DNA of 53,776 nucleotides, taken from NCBI GenBank assembly GCA_024637155.1, contig JAGXFR010000031.1:1-53776 (forward strand), in the 5' to 3' direction. The position numbers were made by a program, and so were the translations under genes. Each line of letters begins with the position of its first letter. Within the stretch, counting starts at the first letter, position 1. Positions 45,842 to 53,776 of this stretch are shown one piece after another. Origin of the DNA: Burkholderiaceae bacterium. Its GTDB lineage: Bacteria; Pseudomonadota; Gammaproteobacteria; Burkholderiales; Burkholderiaceae_E. The notes beneath the pieces are model-generated. The model worked only from the letters and a program-made list of their open reading frames with translations, was not told the origin of the DNA and did no database searches.

Positions 45842-47527
45842 TTAGGCTTGGAAGTCGTCGGTGACCGCCCCGCGGCTGGCGCTGCCGGCGAGCCGCTCGA
45901 ATTCACCCAGTACCCCCCGATTGTGCCGCGATGCGGGTGCCCGCCAGCGTTCGCGGCGCTCGGCGATCTCTTCGTCGGCAACGTTGAGTTGCAGCAGCAG
46001 CTGGCGTGCGTCGATGGTGATCGAGTCGCCCTCGTGCACGAGGGCGATGGTCCCGCCGACGGCCGCCTCGGGTGCCACATGGCCTACGACCATGCCCCAG
46101 GTGCCACCCGAAAAACGCCCGTCGGTGATCAGTCCGACCGATTCGCCCAACCCGGCGCCGATGATCGCAGAGGTCGGCGCCAGCATTTCCGGCATTCCCG
46201 GCGCGCCCCGCGGACCGAGATAGCGCAGAACCATCACATCCCCGGCCTGAATCGAGCCGGCGAGAATGGCCTGCAGCGCGGACTGCTCGTCGTCGAACAC
46301 GCGCGCAGGGCCGGTCATCACCGGATTCTTCAGCCCGGTGATCTTCGCGACCGAGCCTTCGGGCGAGAGGTTTCCCTTCAGGATCGCCAGGTGTCCGGCG
46401 GCATACATGGGTTTGTCGATCGGGCGGATCACGTCCTGGTCCGCGCGCGGCGCATCGGGCACATCGGCGAGTTCCTCACCGAGCGTGCGCCCGGTGATCG
46501 TCAGGCAACTGCCGTCGACGAGGCCGGCCTTGAGCAGGATCTTGAGCACCTGCGGGATGCCGCCGGCCTGATGCAGGTCGGTGGCGAGAAACCGGCCCGA
46601 GGGCTTCATGTCGCAGAGAACCGGCACCTTCTGTCGCACGCGCTCGAAATCGTCGATCGTCCATTCGACTCCGGCCGCGTGGGCGATCGCCAGGTAGTGC
46701 AGTACCGCATTGGTCGATCCCCCGATCGCCATGATCACCGCGACCGCATTCCCGATCGAAGCGCGGGTGACGATTCGATCCGGCGTGAGGTTGTCGCGCA
46801 CCGCGGCAAGAAGCACCTTGGCCGACGCACTCGCCGAGTCTCCCTTCTCCGGGTCGGGGTTGGCCATCGTCGATGAGCCCAGCAGGCTCATGCCCAGGGC
46901 CTCAAAGGACGAGGACATCGTATTGGCCGTGTACATGCCGCCGCACGATCCCGTGCCGGGGATGGCGTTGCGCTCGATCCCCGCGAAATCCTCGTTGCTC
47001 ATGCGCCCGTGCGAAAACTCGCCGACTGCCTCGAACACGGAAACGATGTTCAGGTCCTGCCCTTTCCACTTGCCTGCCTTGATCGTCCCCCCATAGACGA
47101 AGATGCCGGGCACGTTGGCGCGCAGGATGCCGATCATTCCGCCGGGCATGTTCTTGTCGCAGCCGCCGATCACCAGGACGCCGTCCATCCACTGGCCCTG
47201 CACTGCGGTCTCGATGCAGTCGGCGATCACCTTGCGGCTGATCAGCGAATAGTTCATCCCCTCGGTGCCCATCGCCATGCCGTCGGAGATCGTCGGGGTG
47301 CCGAACACCTGCGGATTCCCGCCGCCGGCGCTGATCGCCGCCACCGCCGCGTCGGCCAGAGGCTGCAGTCCGGAATTGCAGGGCGTGATCGTGCTGTGGC
47401 CGTTGGCCACGCCGATCATCGGGTTCTCGAAGTCGTCGGGCTGATAACCCATCGCGTAGTACATCGAGCGGTTGGGTGCGCGAGCCACGCCCTGGGTGAT
47501 GTTGCGGGAGCGACGATTGGAAGCCAT
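45842..47527 (-). CDS. ilvD: Dihydroxy-acid dehydratase
   Basis: This 561-residue iron-sulfur enzyme makes 2-oxo acids in isoleucine, valine and leucine synthesis. Cluster cysteines are visible in [17 protein letters not shown] and [15 protein letters not shown], along with [19 protein letters not shown] near the C-terminus. ATG 47527 begins [11 protein letters not shown] with GGAG upstream. The frame stays open for 400 codons further, but that part runs antisense through lgt and is not coding. Divergent from lgt. Confidence 0.97.
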   Translation of the reverse strand: MASNRRSRNITQGVARAPNRSMYYAMGYQPDDFENPMIGVANGHSTITPCNSGLQPLADAAVAAISAGGGNPQVFGTPTISDGMAMGTEGMNYSLISRKVIADCIETAVQGQWMDGVLVIGGCDKNMPGGMIGILRANVPGIFVYGGTIKAGKWKGQDLNIVSVFEAVGEFSHGRMSNEDFAGIERNAIPGTGSCGGMYTANTMSSSFEALGMSLLGSSTMANPDPEKGDSASASAKVLLAAVRDNLTPDRIVTRASIGNAVAVIMAIGGSTNAVLHYLAIAHAAGVEWTIDDFERVRQKVPVLCDMKPSGRFLATDLHQAGGIPQVLKILLKAGLVDGSCLTITGRTLGEELADVPDAPRADQDVIRPIDKPMYAAGHLAILKGNLSPEGSVAKITGLKNPVMTGPARVFDDEQSALQAILAGSIQAGDVMVLRYLGPRGAPGMPEMLAPTSAIIGAGLGESVGLITDGRFSGGTWGMVVGHVAPEAAVGGTIALVHEGDSITIDARQLLLQLNVADEEIAERRERWRAPASRHNRGVLGEFERLAGSASRGAVTDDFQA

Positions 47528-47701
47528 GGAATCTCCGGTTGCGGTGTTTTCGCCACGCGCCGCGTGGCGCCGGGCATCGCGTCGATGGTACGACGAAATC
47601 CGCCGGCGGAGCTCCGAGGGGTCGCGCGCAGCGCGAGGATGGAGGCCGGTTAGAATCGAAGCACGGCCTGCCTGCGCCGCGACCCGCAAGGAAGCGACCC
47701 G

Positions 47702-48490
47702 ATGTTTGTTCACCCGCAGTTCGACCCTGTTGCGATCAGCCTTGGCCCGGTCGCCATCCGTTGGTATGGGCTGATGTACCTCATCGCCTTTGCCGGCTTC
47801 TACGTGCTGGGCAGGCTCCGGCTGCGCCGCGCGCAGTTCGCGAATGCGAGCCAGCTGAGCGTGACGGAGCACGAGGACCTGCTGTTCTGGGGTGCGCTGG
47901 GCGTCGTGCTGGGCGGGCGTTTGGGTTACGTGATCTTCTATCAGCCCGGGTATTTCCTCGCGCATCCGCTCGAGATCTTCGCGCTCTGGCAGGGCGGGAT
48001 GTCGTTTCACGGCGGGCTGCTCGGCGTGCTGGCCGCCGTCGCGCTGTACTGCGCGCTGCGCGGCAAGCAGTTCCTGCGGGTCATGGACTTCGTGGCCCCG
48101 CTGGTGCCCCTGGGGCTCGCGGCCGGTCGGCTGGGCAATTTCATCAACGGTGAACTCTGGGGCCGGCCCACCGAGATGCCGTGGGGCGTGGTCTTCCCGC
48201 AGGCGGGCGACGCGATCGCGCGGCATCCGTCCCAGCTCTACCAGTTCGCCGGGGAGGGATTGCTGCTCTTCGCATGGCTGTGGTGGTACTCGGCGCGGCC
48301 GCGCGGGGTGGGGGCGGTCTCGGGAATGTTCCTGCTGGGCTACGGTCTGCTGCGTTTCCTCGCCGAATTCGGGCGCGAACCCGACGCCTTCCTGGGTCTG
48401 CTGACGATGGGCCTGACGATGGGGCAGCTGCTCAGCCTGCCGATGGCGGCGGCGGGGGTCTGGCTCATTTTGCGCGCCGGGAGGAAATAG
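47702..48490 (+). CDS. lgt: Phosphatidylglycerol-prolipoprotein diacylglyceryl transferase
   Basis: This 262-residue membrane enzyme attaches diacylglycerol to the lipobox cysteine, the step before LspA. The signature [17 protein letters not shown] is complete, along with [11 protein letters not shown] and [10 protein letters not shown]. Seven hydrophobic segments fit. A TTAGAAT box lies about 45 bases upstream. Its 3' end contains the Shine-Dalgarno of the next gene. Confidence 0.97.
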   Translation: MFVHPQFDPVAISLGPVAIRWYGLMYLIAFAGFYVLGRLRLRRAQFANASQLSVTEHEDLLFWGALGVVLGGRLGYVIFYQPGYFLAHPLEIFALWQGGMSFHGGLLGVLAAVALYCALRGKQFLRVMDFVAPLVPLGLAAGRLGNFINGELWGRPTEMPWGVVFPQAGDAIARHPSQLYQFAGEGLLLFAWLWWYSARPRGVGAVSGMFLLGYGLLRFLAEFGREPDAFLGLLTMGLTMGQLLSLPMAAAGVWLILRAGRK

Positions 48491-48492
48491 AC

Positions 48493-49878
48493 ATGTTCGA
48501 GCGATTCGTGGCGGCACGCAACAAGTCCACGCAGCAGGCGGAACTGCGCCGCCTGGTCGCGGATTGCCGGCAATTGCTCGGCGAGCGCGGTGAGGCCAAC
48601 AGCGCCGCGATCGCGGCGCGCGCGCTGGCGCACTATCGCAAGCTCGGCGCCGAAAGCGTGCAGCAGTTCTTCGAGAAGCTGGCCGCCGACTTTGATCCCG
48701 ACCCGAAGCAGATCCTGGAACTCGCGCAGAGCTACGCCGCATCCCGTTCGCCGCAGGACCAGGTTCTCCTGTTTCGCGCCGTCGAATCGCCGCGTCAGGA
48801 ATTGCTGCGCCGTCTCAATCGCGCGCCCGAGGGAGCTGCGGCGATCGTCGAGATGCGCGCGCGGCTGCTCGAGCGGCTGCGCCAGGAGCCGAATCTCGCC
48901 GCCGTGGACGCCGACTTCGAGCACCTGCTTTCCTCCTGGTTCAATCCGGGTTTCCTGCGCTTGGTCCAGGTCGACTGGCGTTCGCCGGCGCTGCTGCTCG
49001 AAAAACTGGTGATGCACGAGGCCGTCCACCAGATCGAGGGCTGGAAGGATCTGCGTCGCCGGCTGGAGCCGGACCGGCGCTGTTTCGCATTCTTTCACCC
49101 GGCCTTGTCCGAAGAGCCGCTGATTTTCGTCGAAGTCGCCCTGCTCGCCGAGGTTCCCGCCGCGATTGCGCCGCTGCTCGATCGCAAGGTGCTGCCCGAT
49201 GCCGATGCGCGATCCTTCAAGACGGCGGTGTTCTATTCGATCTCGAATTGCCAGTCCGGGCTGCGCGGAGTGAATCTGGGGAATTTCCTGATCAAGCAGG
49301 TGGCGCAGGAACTGCACCGGGAATTCCCCGGACTCAAGACCTTCTGCACGCTCTCGCCGATTCCGGGCTTCGCCCGCTGGTTGGCAGGGGTGCAGGAGAT
49401 CGCCTCCGAGCAGTACAAGCCGGCCGCGATCAAGCGCCTGAATCAGTCCCTGCAGCGCCTGCGTGAGCGCCACGGGGCCGACCCGGGCAAGTGGCTCACC
49501 GCAGAGAGCGCACCGGCGGCGCCGAAGGACGCCGAAGCGGGCGGTGCGGCTGCGGGTGCCGCGCGACGCGCGGCGAAAGCCCAGGAAGCCGCGCGCGAGG
49601 AGGACATTGCGGCGATCAGCGGGCTTTGTGCGTTCTATCTCTGCGAGACCGCGCACGGCGACGGGCGGGGGTCGGACCCGGTGGCGCGCTTCCACCTCAA
49701 CAACGGCGCACGGCTCGAACGGATCAACGCGCTCGGCGACATCTCGCGCAAGGGGCTGCGCGAGTCCTGCGGCTTTATGGTCAATTATCTCTACGACCTC
49801 GACGAGGTCGAGGAGAACCATCAAAAGTTCGTTGCGGGCGAGGTCCGCGCGGCGCGGGCCGTGCGGACGCTGATCTGA
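48493..49878 (+). CDS. matA: Malonyl-CoA decarboxylase
   Basis: This 461-residue enzyme converts malonyl-CoA to acetyl-CoA and CO2. An N-terminal helical domain (about 1-165) is followed by the acetyltransferase-like catalytic domain, with [40 protein letters not shown] and [14 protein letters not shown], and near the end [16 protein letters not shown]. An Ala-rich insert (about residues 336-367) separates the last two parts. ATG 48493 lies 2 bases after lgt, with GGAGG inside the lgt end. It pairs with matB downstream, giving a route from malonate to acetyl-CoA. Confidence 0.95.
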   Translation: MFERFVAARNKSTQQAELRRLVADCRQLLGERGEANSAAIAARALAHYRKLGAESVQQFFEKLAADFDPDPKQILELAQSYAASRSPQDQVLLFRAVESPRQELLRRLNRAPEGAAAIVEMRARLLERLRQEPNLAAVDADFEHLLSSWFNPGFLRLVQVDWRSPALLLEKLVMHEAVHQIEGWKDLRRRLEPDRRCFAFFHPALSEEPLIFVEVALLAEVPAAIAPLLDRKVLPDADARSFKTAVFYSISNCQSGLRGVNLGNFLIKQVAQELHREFPGLKTFCTLSPIPGFARWLAGVQEIASEQYKPAAIKRLNQSLQRLRERHGADPGKWLTAESAPAAPKDAEAGGAAAGAARRAAKAQEAAREEDIAAISGLCAFYLCETAHGDGRGSDPVARFHLNNGARLERINALGDISRKGLRESCGFMVNYLYDLDEVEENHQKFVAGEVRAARAVRTLI

Positions 49879-49884
49879 AGGAGG
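49878..49884 (+). promoter_or_regulatory. Shine-Dalgarno that sets the matB start
   Basis: AAGGAGG overlaps the last base of the matA stop and is 5 bases from GTG 49890. It decides for that GTG, since the frame is open for 130 codons upstream through matA. Confidence 0.75.
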
Positions 49885-49889
49885 CGCCG

Positions 49890-51404
49890 GTGCGCGACGC
49901 AAATCTCTACTCGGTGCTGGCCGCACGTTTTCCGGCGGATCTCGAATCGTGCTGCCTCGAAACGCCGGAAGGGCTCTCGTACACGTGGCGGGACATGGTG
50001 CACGCCAGCGCCCGCCTGGCGAACCTGATGAGGTCGCTGGGGCTGCGCCCCGGCGCCCGGGTCGCGGTGCAGGTGGACAAGTCTCCCGAGGCGCTGATGC
50101 TGTATCTGGCGACGCTGCGCGCCGGACTCGTTTTCCTGCCGCTCAATGTCGCGTATCAGGCCGGCGAAATCGACTATTTCATCGGAAATGCGAAGCCCGC
50201 GCTGGTGATCTGCGCGCCGGAGCACCGGGAGTGGGTGGCGGAGATCGCGCGTCGCCATGGCGTTGCGCACGTCCACACCCTTGGCGCCGGGCGCGACGGA
50301 TCGCTGCTTGCCGCTGCCGCGCCCCACGCCGACGATTTCGCGACCGTGCCGCGCAGCGAGGATGACCTCGCGTCCATCATCTACACCTCCGGCACCACGG
50401 GTCGCAGCAAGGGCGCGATGCTCAGCCACGGCAACCTCGCGAGCAACGCGCGCACGCTGCATGCGTACTGGGGCTGGCGCCCCGGGGATGTGCTGCTCCA
50501 CGCGCTGCCGATCTTTCACGTGCACGGGCTCTTCGTCGCAATTCACGGCGCGCTCTACAACGCGAGCCCGATGATCTGGCTCGCGCGCTTTGATCCCGCC
50601 GAAGTGGTGCGCCAGTTGCCGCGAGCGACGGTGTTCATGGGCGTGCCGACCATGTACGTGCGCCTGCTCGACGAGCCGGGACTCGACCGACGGGCGTGCG
50701 CGCGGATGCGCCTGTTCATCTCCGGTTCGGCGCCGCTGCGCGTCGAGACTTTCGACGACTTCGAGCGGCGTACCGGCATGCGCATCCTGGAGCGCTACGG
50801 GATGAGCGAGACGGCGATGCTCACCTCCAACCCGTGCGACGGGGAGCGGGTTCCCGGCACGGTGGGTCCGCCGCTGCCCGGGGTGGAACTGCGGATCGTC
50901 GATGAGAGGGGCCAGTGTTGCGCGCGCGGCGAGATCGGCGCGATCGAGGTGCGGGGACCGAACGTCTTTCGCGGCTACTGGCGCATGCCCGCCAAGACAC
51001 GCGAGGAGTTCACGGCGGACGGTTTTTTTCGCACGGGCGACGTCGGGCAACTCGACGAGGGCGGCTATGTGCGCATCGTCGGGCGCAATCGTGATCTGAT
51101 CATCACCGGCGGCTATAACGTCTACCCGAAGGAAATCGAGACGCTGCTCGACGAGTTGCCGGGCGTGCTCGAGTCGGCGGTGATCGGCGTGCCCGACCGG
51201 GATTTCGGTGAGGCGGTGACGGCCGTCGTGGTGGCGCGCCCGGGGGCAAAGCTCGATCCTGCCGAGCTGAAGGAACTCCTGCGCGGGCGGATCGCCGGGT
51301 TCAAGGTGCCGCGGCGCATCCACCTGGTCGCCGAGTTGCCGCGCAACGCGATGGGCAAGGTGCAAAAGAAGCTGTTGCGCGACGCGTATGCGCCCAATGC
51401 CTAG
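49890..51404 (+). CDS. matB: Malonyl-CoA synthetase (AMP-forming)
   Basis: This 504-residue enzyme ligates malonate and CoA using ATP. The motifs of the ANL superfamily are IIYTSGTTGRSKGAML (near residue 163), LPIFHVHGL, ERYGMSETAMLTSNP, then FRTGDVGQLDEGGYVRIVGR and, at the end, the catalytic lysine in PRNAMGKVQKK. The RYGMSETAM form is characteristic of MatB. The start GTG 49890 follows AAGGAGG. No malonate carrier gene (matC) is next to it; uptake must use another system. The stop overlaps the convergent EVE gene stop within CTAG. Confidence 0.94.
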   Translation: MRDANLYSVLAARFPADLESCCLETPEGLSYTWRDMVHASARLANLMRSLGLRPGARVAVQVDKSPEALMLYLATLRAGLVFLPLNVAYQAGEIDYFIGNAKPALVICAPEHREWVAEIARRHGVAHVHTLGAGRDGSLLAAAAPHADDFATVPRSEDDLASIIYTSGTTGRSKGAMLSHGNLASNARTLHAYWGWRPGDVLLHALPIFHVHGLFVAIHGALYNASPMIWLARFDPAEVVRQLPRATVFMGVPTMYVRLLDEPGLDRRACARMRLFISGSAPLRVETFDDFERRTGMRILERYGMSETAMLTSNPCDGERVPGTVGPPLPGVELRIVDERGQCCARGEIGAIEVRGPNVFRGYWRMPAKTREEFTADGFFRTGDVGQLDEGGYVRIVGRNRDLIITGGYNVYPKEIETLLDELPGVLESAVIGVPDRDFGEAVTAVVVARPGAKLDPAELKELLRGRIAGFKVPRRIHLVAELPRNAMGKVQKKLLRDAYAPNA

Positions 51405-51865
51405 CGTGCCAGCAGCACCTTGATGACGAAGGCCCACTCGGCTGCGGTAACGGGTGTGATCGAGAGCCGGTTGCCCCGTCGCAGCACCACCATCTGAGCA
51501 AGTTCCGGATGCGCGCGCAGTTCGGCGAGCGGCACCAGCCGCGTGCGTCGCGTCACGCGGACGTCGACCAGGAGCCAGCGCGGCTCCCGCGCATCGGATG
51601 CGGCGTCGCAGTAGGGTGAGGATGGGTCGAACTGGGTCGGGTCGGGGTAGGGCGCGGAGGCGACTTCCGCCAGCCCCGCAATGCCGGGCTGCGGACAGCT
51701 GGAGTGGTAGAACAGCACGCCGTCCCCAACGGCCATCGCGTCGCGCATGAAGTTGCGCGCCTGGTAATTGCGCACGCCGGTCCACGGCACCGTGGAAGCC
51801 GGCATCGCGAGCGCATCGTCGATCGAGCACTCGCCGGGTTCGCTTTTCATCAGCCAGTAGCGCAT
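51401..51865 (-). CDS. EVE domain-containing protein
   Basis: This 154-residue protein starts YWLMKSEPGECSIDD and has WTGVRNYQARNFMRD and GVLFYHSSC, the EVE signature. EVE domains relate to YTH and PUA folds and may bind modified bases in RNA or DNA; the bacterial role is unproven. It is convergent with matB, the two stops sharing the palindrome CTAG at 51401-51404. Confidence 0.94.
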   Translation of the reverse strand: MRYWLMKSEPGECSIDDALAMPASTVPWTGVRNYQARNFMRDAMAVGDGVLFYHSSCPQPGIAGLAEVASAPYPDPTQFDPSSPYCDAASDAREPRWLLVDVRVTRRTRLVPLAELRAHPELAQMVVLRRGNRLSITPVTAAEWAFVIKVLLAR

Positions 51866-51882
51866 GTTCCTCGCAGGCCATC

Positions 51883-51909
51883 GCTGCGGCGCCCGAGCGA
51901 CGCCGCAGC
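51883..51909. other. Perfect 9-bp hairpin between the TlpA-like and EVE genes
   Basis: GCTGCGGCG (51883-51891) pairs with CGCCGCAGC (51901-51909) around a 9-base loop. It lies about 40 bases past the stop of the TlpA-like gene on the minus strand. There is no T-run, so termination is uncertain. Confidence 0.4.
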
Positions 51910-51951
51910 GGTCATTCTAGAGCAGCGCGGAGTGCTCACGCACGGCGCGCG

Positions 51952-52524
51952 CTAGAGCAACTCCTTGATGCGCGACTCCAGCACACCCGCGGTGATGACC
52001 CCGGTGTGCCGCAGGCGAACGACACCTTTTCGATCGAGCAGATAATAGGTCGGGGTGCCGCGGATCGGCCCGTAGCCGTCGCGGATCTCGCGCGAGCGCA
52101 TCGCGACGTGCAGCGTGTAGTCGTGATGGCTCCAGTACTTGAGCACATCGCTGCGCTCCCGGTCCAGCGACACGGCGACGATCACCAGTCCGCGCGGCCC
52201 GTACGTGTCCTGCAGTTTCTGCATGTTGGGCATGTCCGCGATGCAGTACGGACACCAGGTCGCCCAGAACATCTGCACGACGACCTTGCCGTCCATCGCC
52301 TGTGCCGGCAGCAGCCTCCCGGTAATCAGCTCGATGTCGAGTCGCGGCGCGGCTTCACCCGCCTTCAACTGGGCGCCGGCCGCGTGCGCGAACAGCGCGA
52401 GTGCGACGATCAGCGTGGCGTGAAGGAGGGCACGCAGCGCGCGCGGGAAATGCGACGCCCGCTGCCGCGGAATGCGCTGCTGCGGAAAATGGCGGGTCGC
52501 TGTGTTCGCCTCGGCCGTTCTCAT
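51952..52524 (-). CDS. TlpA-like thiol:disulfide oxidoreductase
   Basis: This 190-residue protein has a cytoplasmic tail, a hydrophobic anchor or signal (ALLHATLIVALALFAHAAG, about 32-50) and a periplasmic thioredoxin fold with the redox motif FWATWCPYCIADMP. The conserved cis-Pro is in RGTPTYYLLDRKG. Such proteins reduce periplasmic disulfides, for example in cytochrome c maturation. ATG 52524 (MRTAEAN) is used; the frame is open 22 codons upstream. A later start would turn the anchor into a plain signal peptide. Confidence 0.88.
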   Translation of the reverse strand: MRTAEANTATRHFPQQRIPRQRASHFPRALRALLHATLIVALALFAHAAGAQLKAGEAAPRLDIELITGRLLPAQAMDGKVVVQMFWATWCPYCIADMPNMQKLQDTYGPRGLVIVAVSLDRERSDVLKYWSHHDYTLHVAMRSREIRDGYGPIRGTPTYYLLDRKGVVRLRHTGVITAGVLESRIKELL

Positions 52525-52606
52525 GTCCTGGACCCCTGGTCGTGATGGCTGGCGTCCCGCCGGGGACGCGAACGCCCCCGCGGGAATCACGCATCGGTGG
52601 ATGCGA

Positions 52607-52882
52607 TCAGTTCACGTACAGGCCGCGATTGCGCATGTCGTCGAAGCCCTTCTCGATTTCCTCGTAGCTGCAGTAGCCTTTCGCGCCTGCCGTCTTGTCG
52701 AAAGCGGACGACATGTACGCGAGGTACTCGCTCTTCTCGATCCGACCGTTCTTGTTGGTGTCCATGACCGCGATCTTCGCGGGTGCCGTCGGCGTGGCCG
52801 CGTAGGCCGCCGAGGTGACCAGGCCACCGGCGCCGAGGGCGAGCACGAGGGCGAGGGCCGATACGGGTTGCATGAGTTTCAT
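52607..52882 (-). CDS. Secreted EF-hand protein
   Basis: This 91-residue protein has a signal peptide (cleavage near AAYA, residue 28) and one canonical EF-hand loop, DTNKNGRIEKSE (residues 41-52), with Ca2+ ligands at positions 1, 3, 5 and 12. A second, degenerate helical half follows with a single cysteine. GGGGAT lies about 8 bases upstream of ATG 52882. It probably binds calcium in the periplasm. It is next to the TlpA-like gene on the same strand, 82 bases apart; no functional link is evident. Confidence 0.85.
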   Translation of the reverse strand: MKLMQPVSALALVLALGAGGLVTSAAYAATPTAPAKIAVMDTNKNGRIEKSEYLAYMSSAFDKTAGAKGYCSYEEIEKGFDDMRNRGLYVN

Positions 52883-53043
52883 CTGGGATCCCCTTTAGGG
52901 GTTGGCACATGGCGCAGGCTTGCCCTGCCTGTGTGCCCCTTGGACGTCCCTGGCGCAGTACCCCTTACGCGGCGAGAGCGCGCAACGCGTCGAGATCGGG
53001 TCTCGATCGCGTCACGCCATCGTCTCGCCGTGGCGCGGCACGA

Positions 53044-53466
53044 TCAGCCGGCGCCGAGTTCCGAAGTGCAGTGCGGGCAGCGGGTCGCCTTGATCGCAAT
53101 GTTGCTGAAGCATTTCGGGCAATCCTTGGTGGTGGGTGCCGCCTTCACTTCGCGCTTCTTCATGCGATTCATGCCCTTGACGACCAGGAAGATGCAGAAG
53201 GCGATGATCACGAAATCGATCACCGTGTTGACGAACACGCCGTACTTGACGGCGACGGCGGCCGTATCCGCTGTCTTCTCGCTCAGCGTGAAGGCGAGCT
53301 GCGAGAAGTCGACTCCGCCGAGCAGCATGCCGATAGGCGGCATGATCACGTCGCTCACGAGCGAGCCGACGATCTTGCCGAATGCGACGCCGATGACGAT
53401 ACCGACCGCCATGTCGACCACGTTTCCGCGCATCGCGAAGTCCTTGAATTCCTTCATCATGCTCAT
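53044..53466 (-). CDS. mscL: Large-conductance mechanosensitive channel MscL with a C-terminal CxxC/CxxC tail
   Basis: This 140-residue channel subunit has the family pore helix [21 protein letters not shown], then [13 protein letters not shown], a periplasmic loop and the second membrane helix [18 protein letters not shown]. The cytoplasmic tail differs from E. coli: in place of the usual amphipathic helix ending it has CPKC (116-119) and CPHC (130-133), spaced like a small zinc ribbon. Start ATG 53466, or ATG 53457 in frame. AAGGGAGAA lies upstream of 53466. It protects against osmotic downshock together with the MscS-type channel. Confidence 0.95.
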   Translation of the reverse strand: MSMMKEFKDFAMRGNVVDMAVGIVIGVAFGKIVGSLVSDVIMPPIGMLLGGVDFSQLAFTLSEKTADTAAVAVKYGVFVNTVIDFVIIAFCIFLVVKGMNRMKKREVKAAPTTKDCPKCFSNIAIKATRCPHCTSELGAG

Positions 53467-53776
53467 TGCTTTTCTCCCTTGAAGTACAGGTCCGCAGCGG
53501 GGTGGGAACAGATTGGGCGCAGCCCGCGGGGGCGGGCGAGTCCGGTCGACGGGTGCGCTCGCGCCGGGAGCGCAGTGCTGCGCGGCAAATCGGGGTGGGG
53601 CGGGAGGGGGGTGCCCCGCAGGTGCCGGTAGGCCAGCATCCTGAACCGAGGGTTCAGATTGGTCGCAGTGGGCACCGCATCAGGTGCGTCCACGAGGGAC
53701 GCTCACAACAGCAGTACGCGAATTACCGCAACCACGATGCGTACATTGGTTCAAGGAATATATGACCTTGTCGAGC
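53467..53776. other. Right-edge intergenic region
   Basis: No convincing gene ends here. Two small hairpins are visible: CTGAACC/GGTTCAG near 53640-53656 and GCGTCC/GGACGC near 53686-53702. At the very edge AAGGA (53753-53757) precedes ATG 53762, which could open a plus-strand gene beyond the window; only five codons are visible. Confidence 0.4.

Noticed and set aside
47528..48742. 400-codon N-terminal extension of ilvD
   Set aside because: IlvD homologues start at [11 protein letters not shown] (47527), which has its own ribosome-binding site. The extension lies antisense to lgt and the matA start.

Overview
The window is GC-rich chromosomal DNA of a betaproteobacterium, most likely in the Burkholderiales or a close neighbour. 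This rests on the conserved blocks csp-clpS-clpA, coaBC-lspA-ileS-ribF-purN-rsmB and radC-rpmB-rpmG, and on a small Trp-rich membrane protein of a family I know mainly from Betaproteobacteria. I cannot name a genus. I saw no insertion sequence, phage gene, CRISPR array or rRNA; there is one tRNA.

Layout. 1-3793: the end of an acyl-CoA mutase operon (CoA ligase, MeaB-type GTPase chaperone, mutase large subunit). The active-site signature Ile91/Asp118 points to 2-hydroxyisobutyryl-CoA mutase rather than methylmalonyl- or isobutyryl-CoA mutase. 3955-8684: cold shock protein (with a long predicted leader), clpS-clpA, dsbB and transaldolase. 8685-9369: a non-coding stretch built of two diverged, inverted copies of a hairpin module. 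9370-20672: housekeeping genes (dut, a small membrane protein, coaBC, lspA, ileS, ribF, purN, rsmB, an MscS-type channel, tandem terminators, rpmG, rpmB, radC). 20838-24147: ispH and the malic enzyme maeB.

24228-28418 is a tightly coupled four-gene operon for a thiamine-diphosphate 2-oxoacid:acceptor oxidoreductase (KorA/B/C-like), ending in a flavoprotein with iron-sulfur domains at both ends that probably links it to NAD(P)H. 28544-34239 is a second co-directional operon: a DUF1445 (D-glutamate cyclase-like) protein, a complete TRAP transporter, a DUF2848 protein and a CidA/LrgB membrane pair. It is followed by a lipoprotein gamma-glutamyltransferase and a convergent MlrC-type metallohydrolase. 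I infer that this accessory block handles gamma-glutamyl, D-glutamate or 5-oxoproline compounds; the assignment is a hypothesis.

37945-53776: dodecin, tRNA-Thr(CGT), an SDR-type epimerase divergent from a 2Fe-2S flavin reductase, a small helical protein, the livHMGF branched-chain amino-acid-type ABC transporter (no binding protein), a class I cytochrome c, a small Trp-rich protein, ilvD, lgt, the malonate pair matA-matB, an EVE-domain protein, a TlpA-like thioredoxin, an EF-hand protein and an MscL whose tail ends in a zinc-ribbon-like CxxC pair. Several routes here make or use CoA thioesters and 2-oxoacids (hydroxyisobutyryl-CoA, malonyl-CoA, malate to pyruvate, 2-oxoacid:ferredoxin), which fits a metabolically versatile heterotroph.
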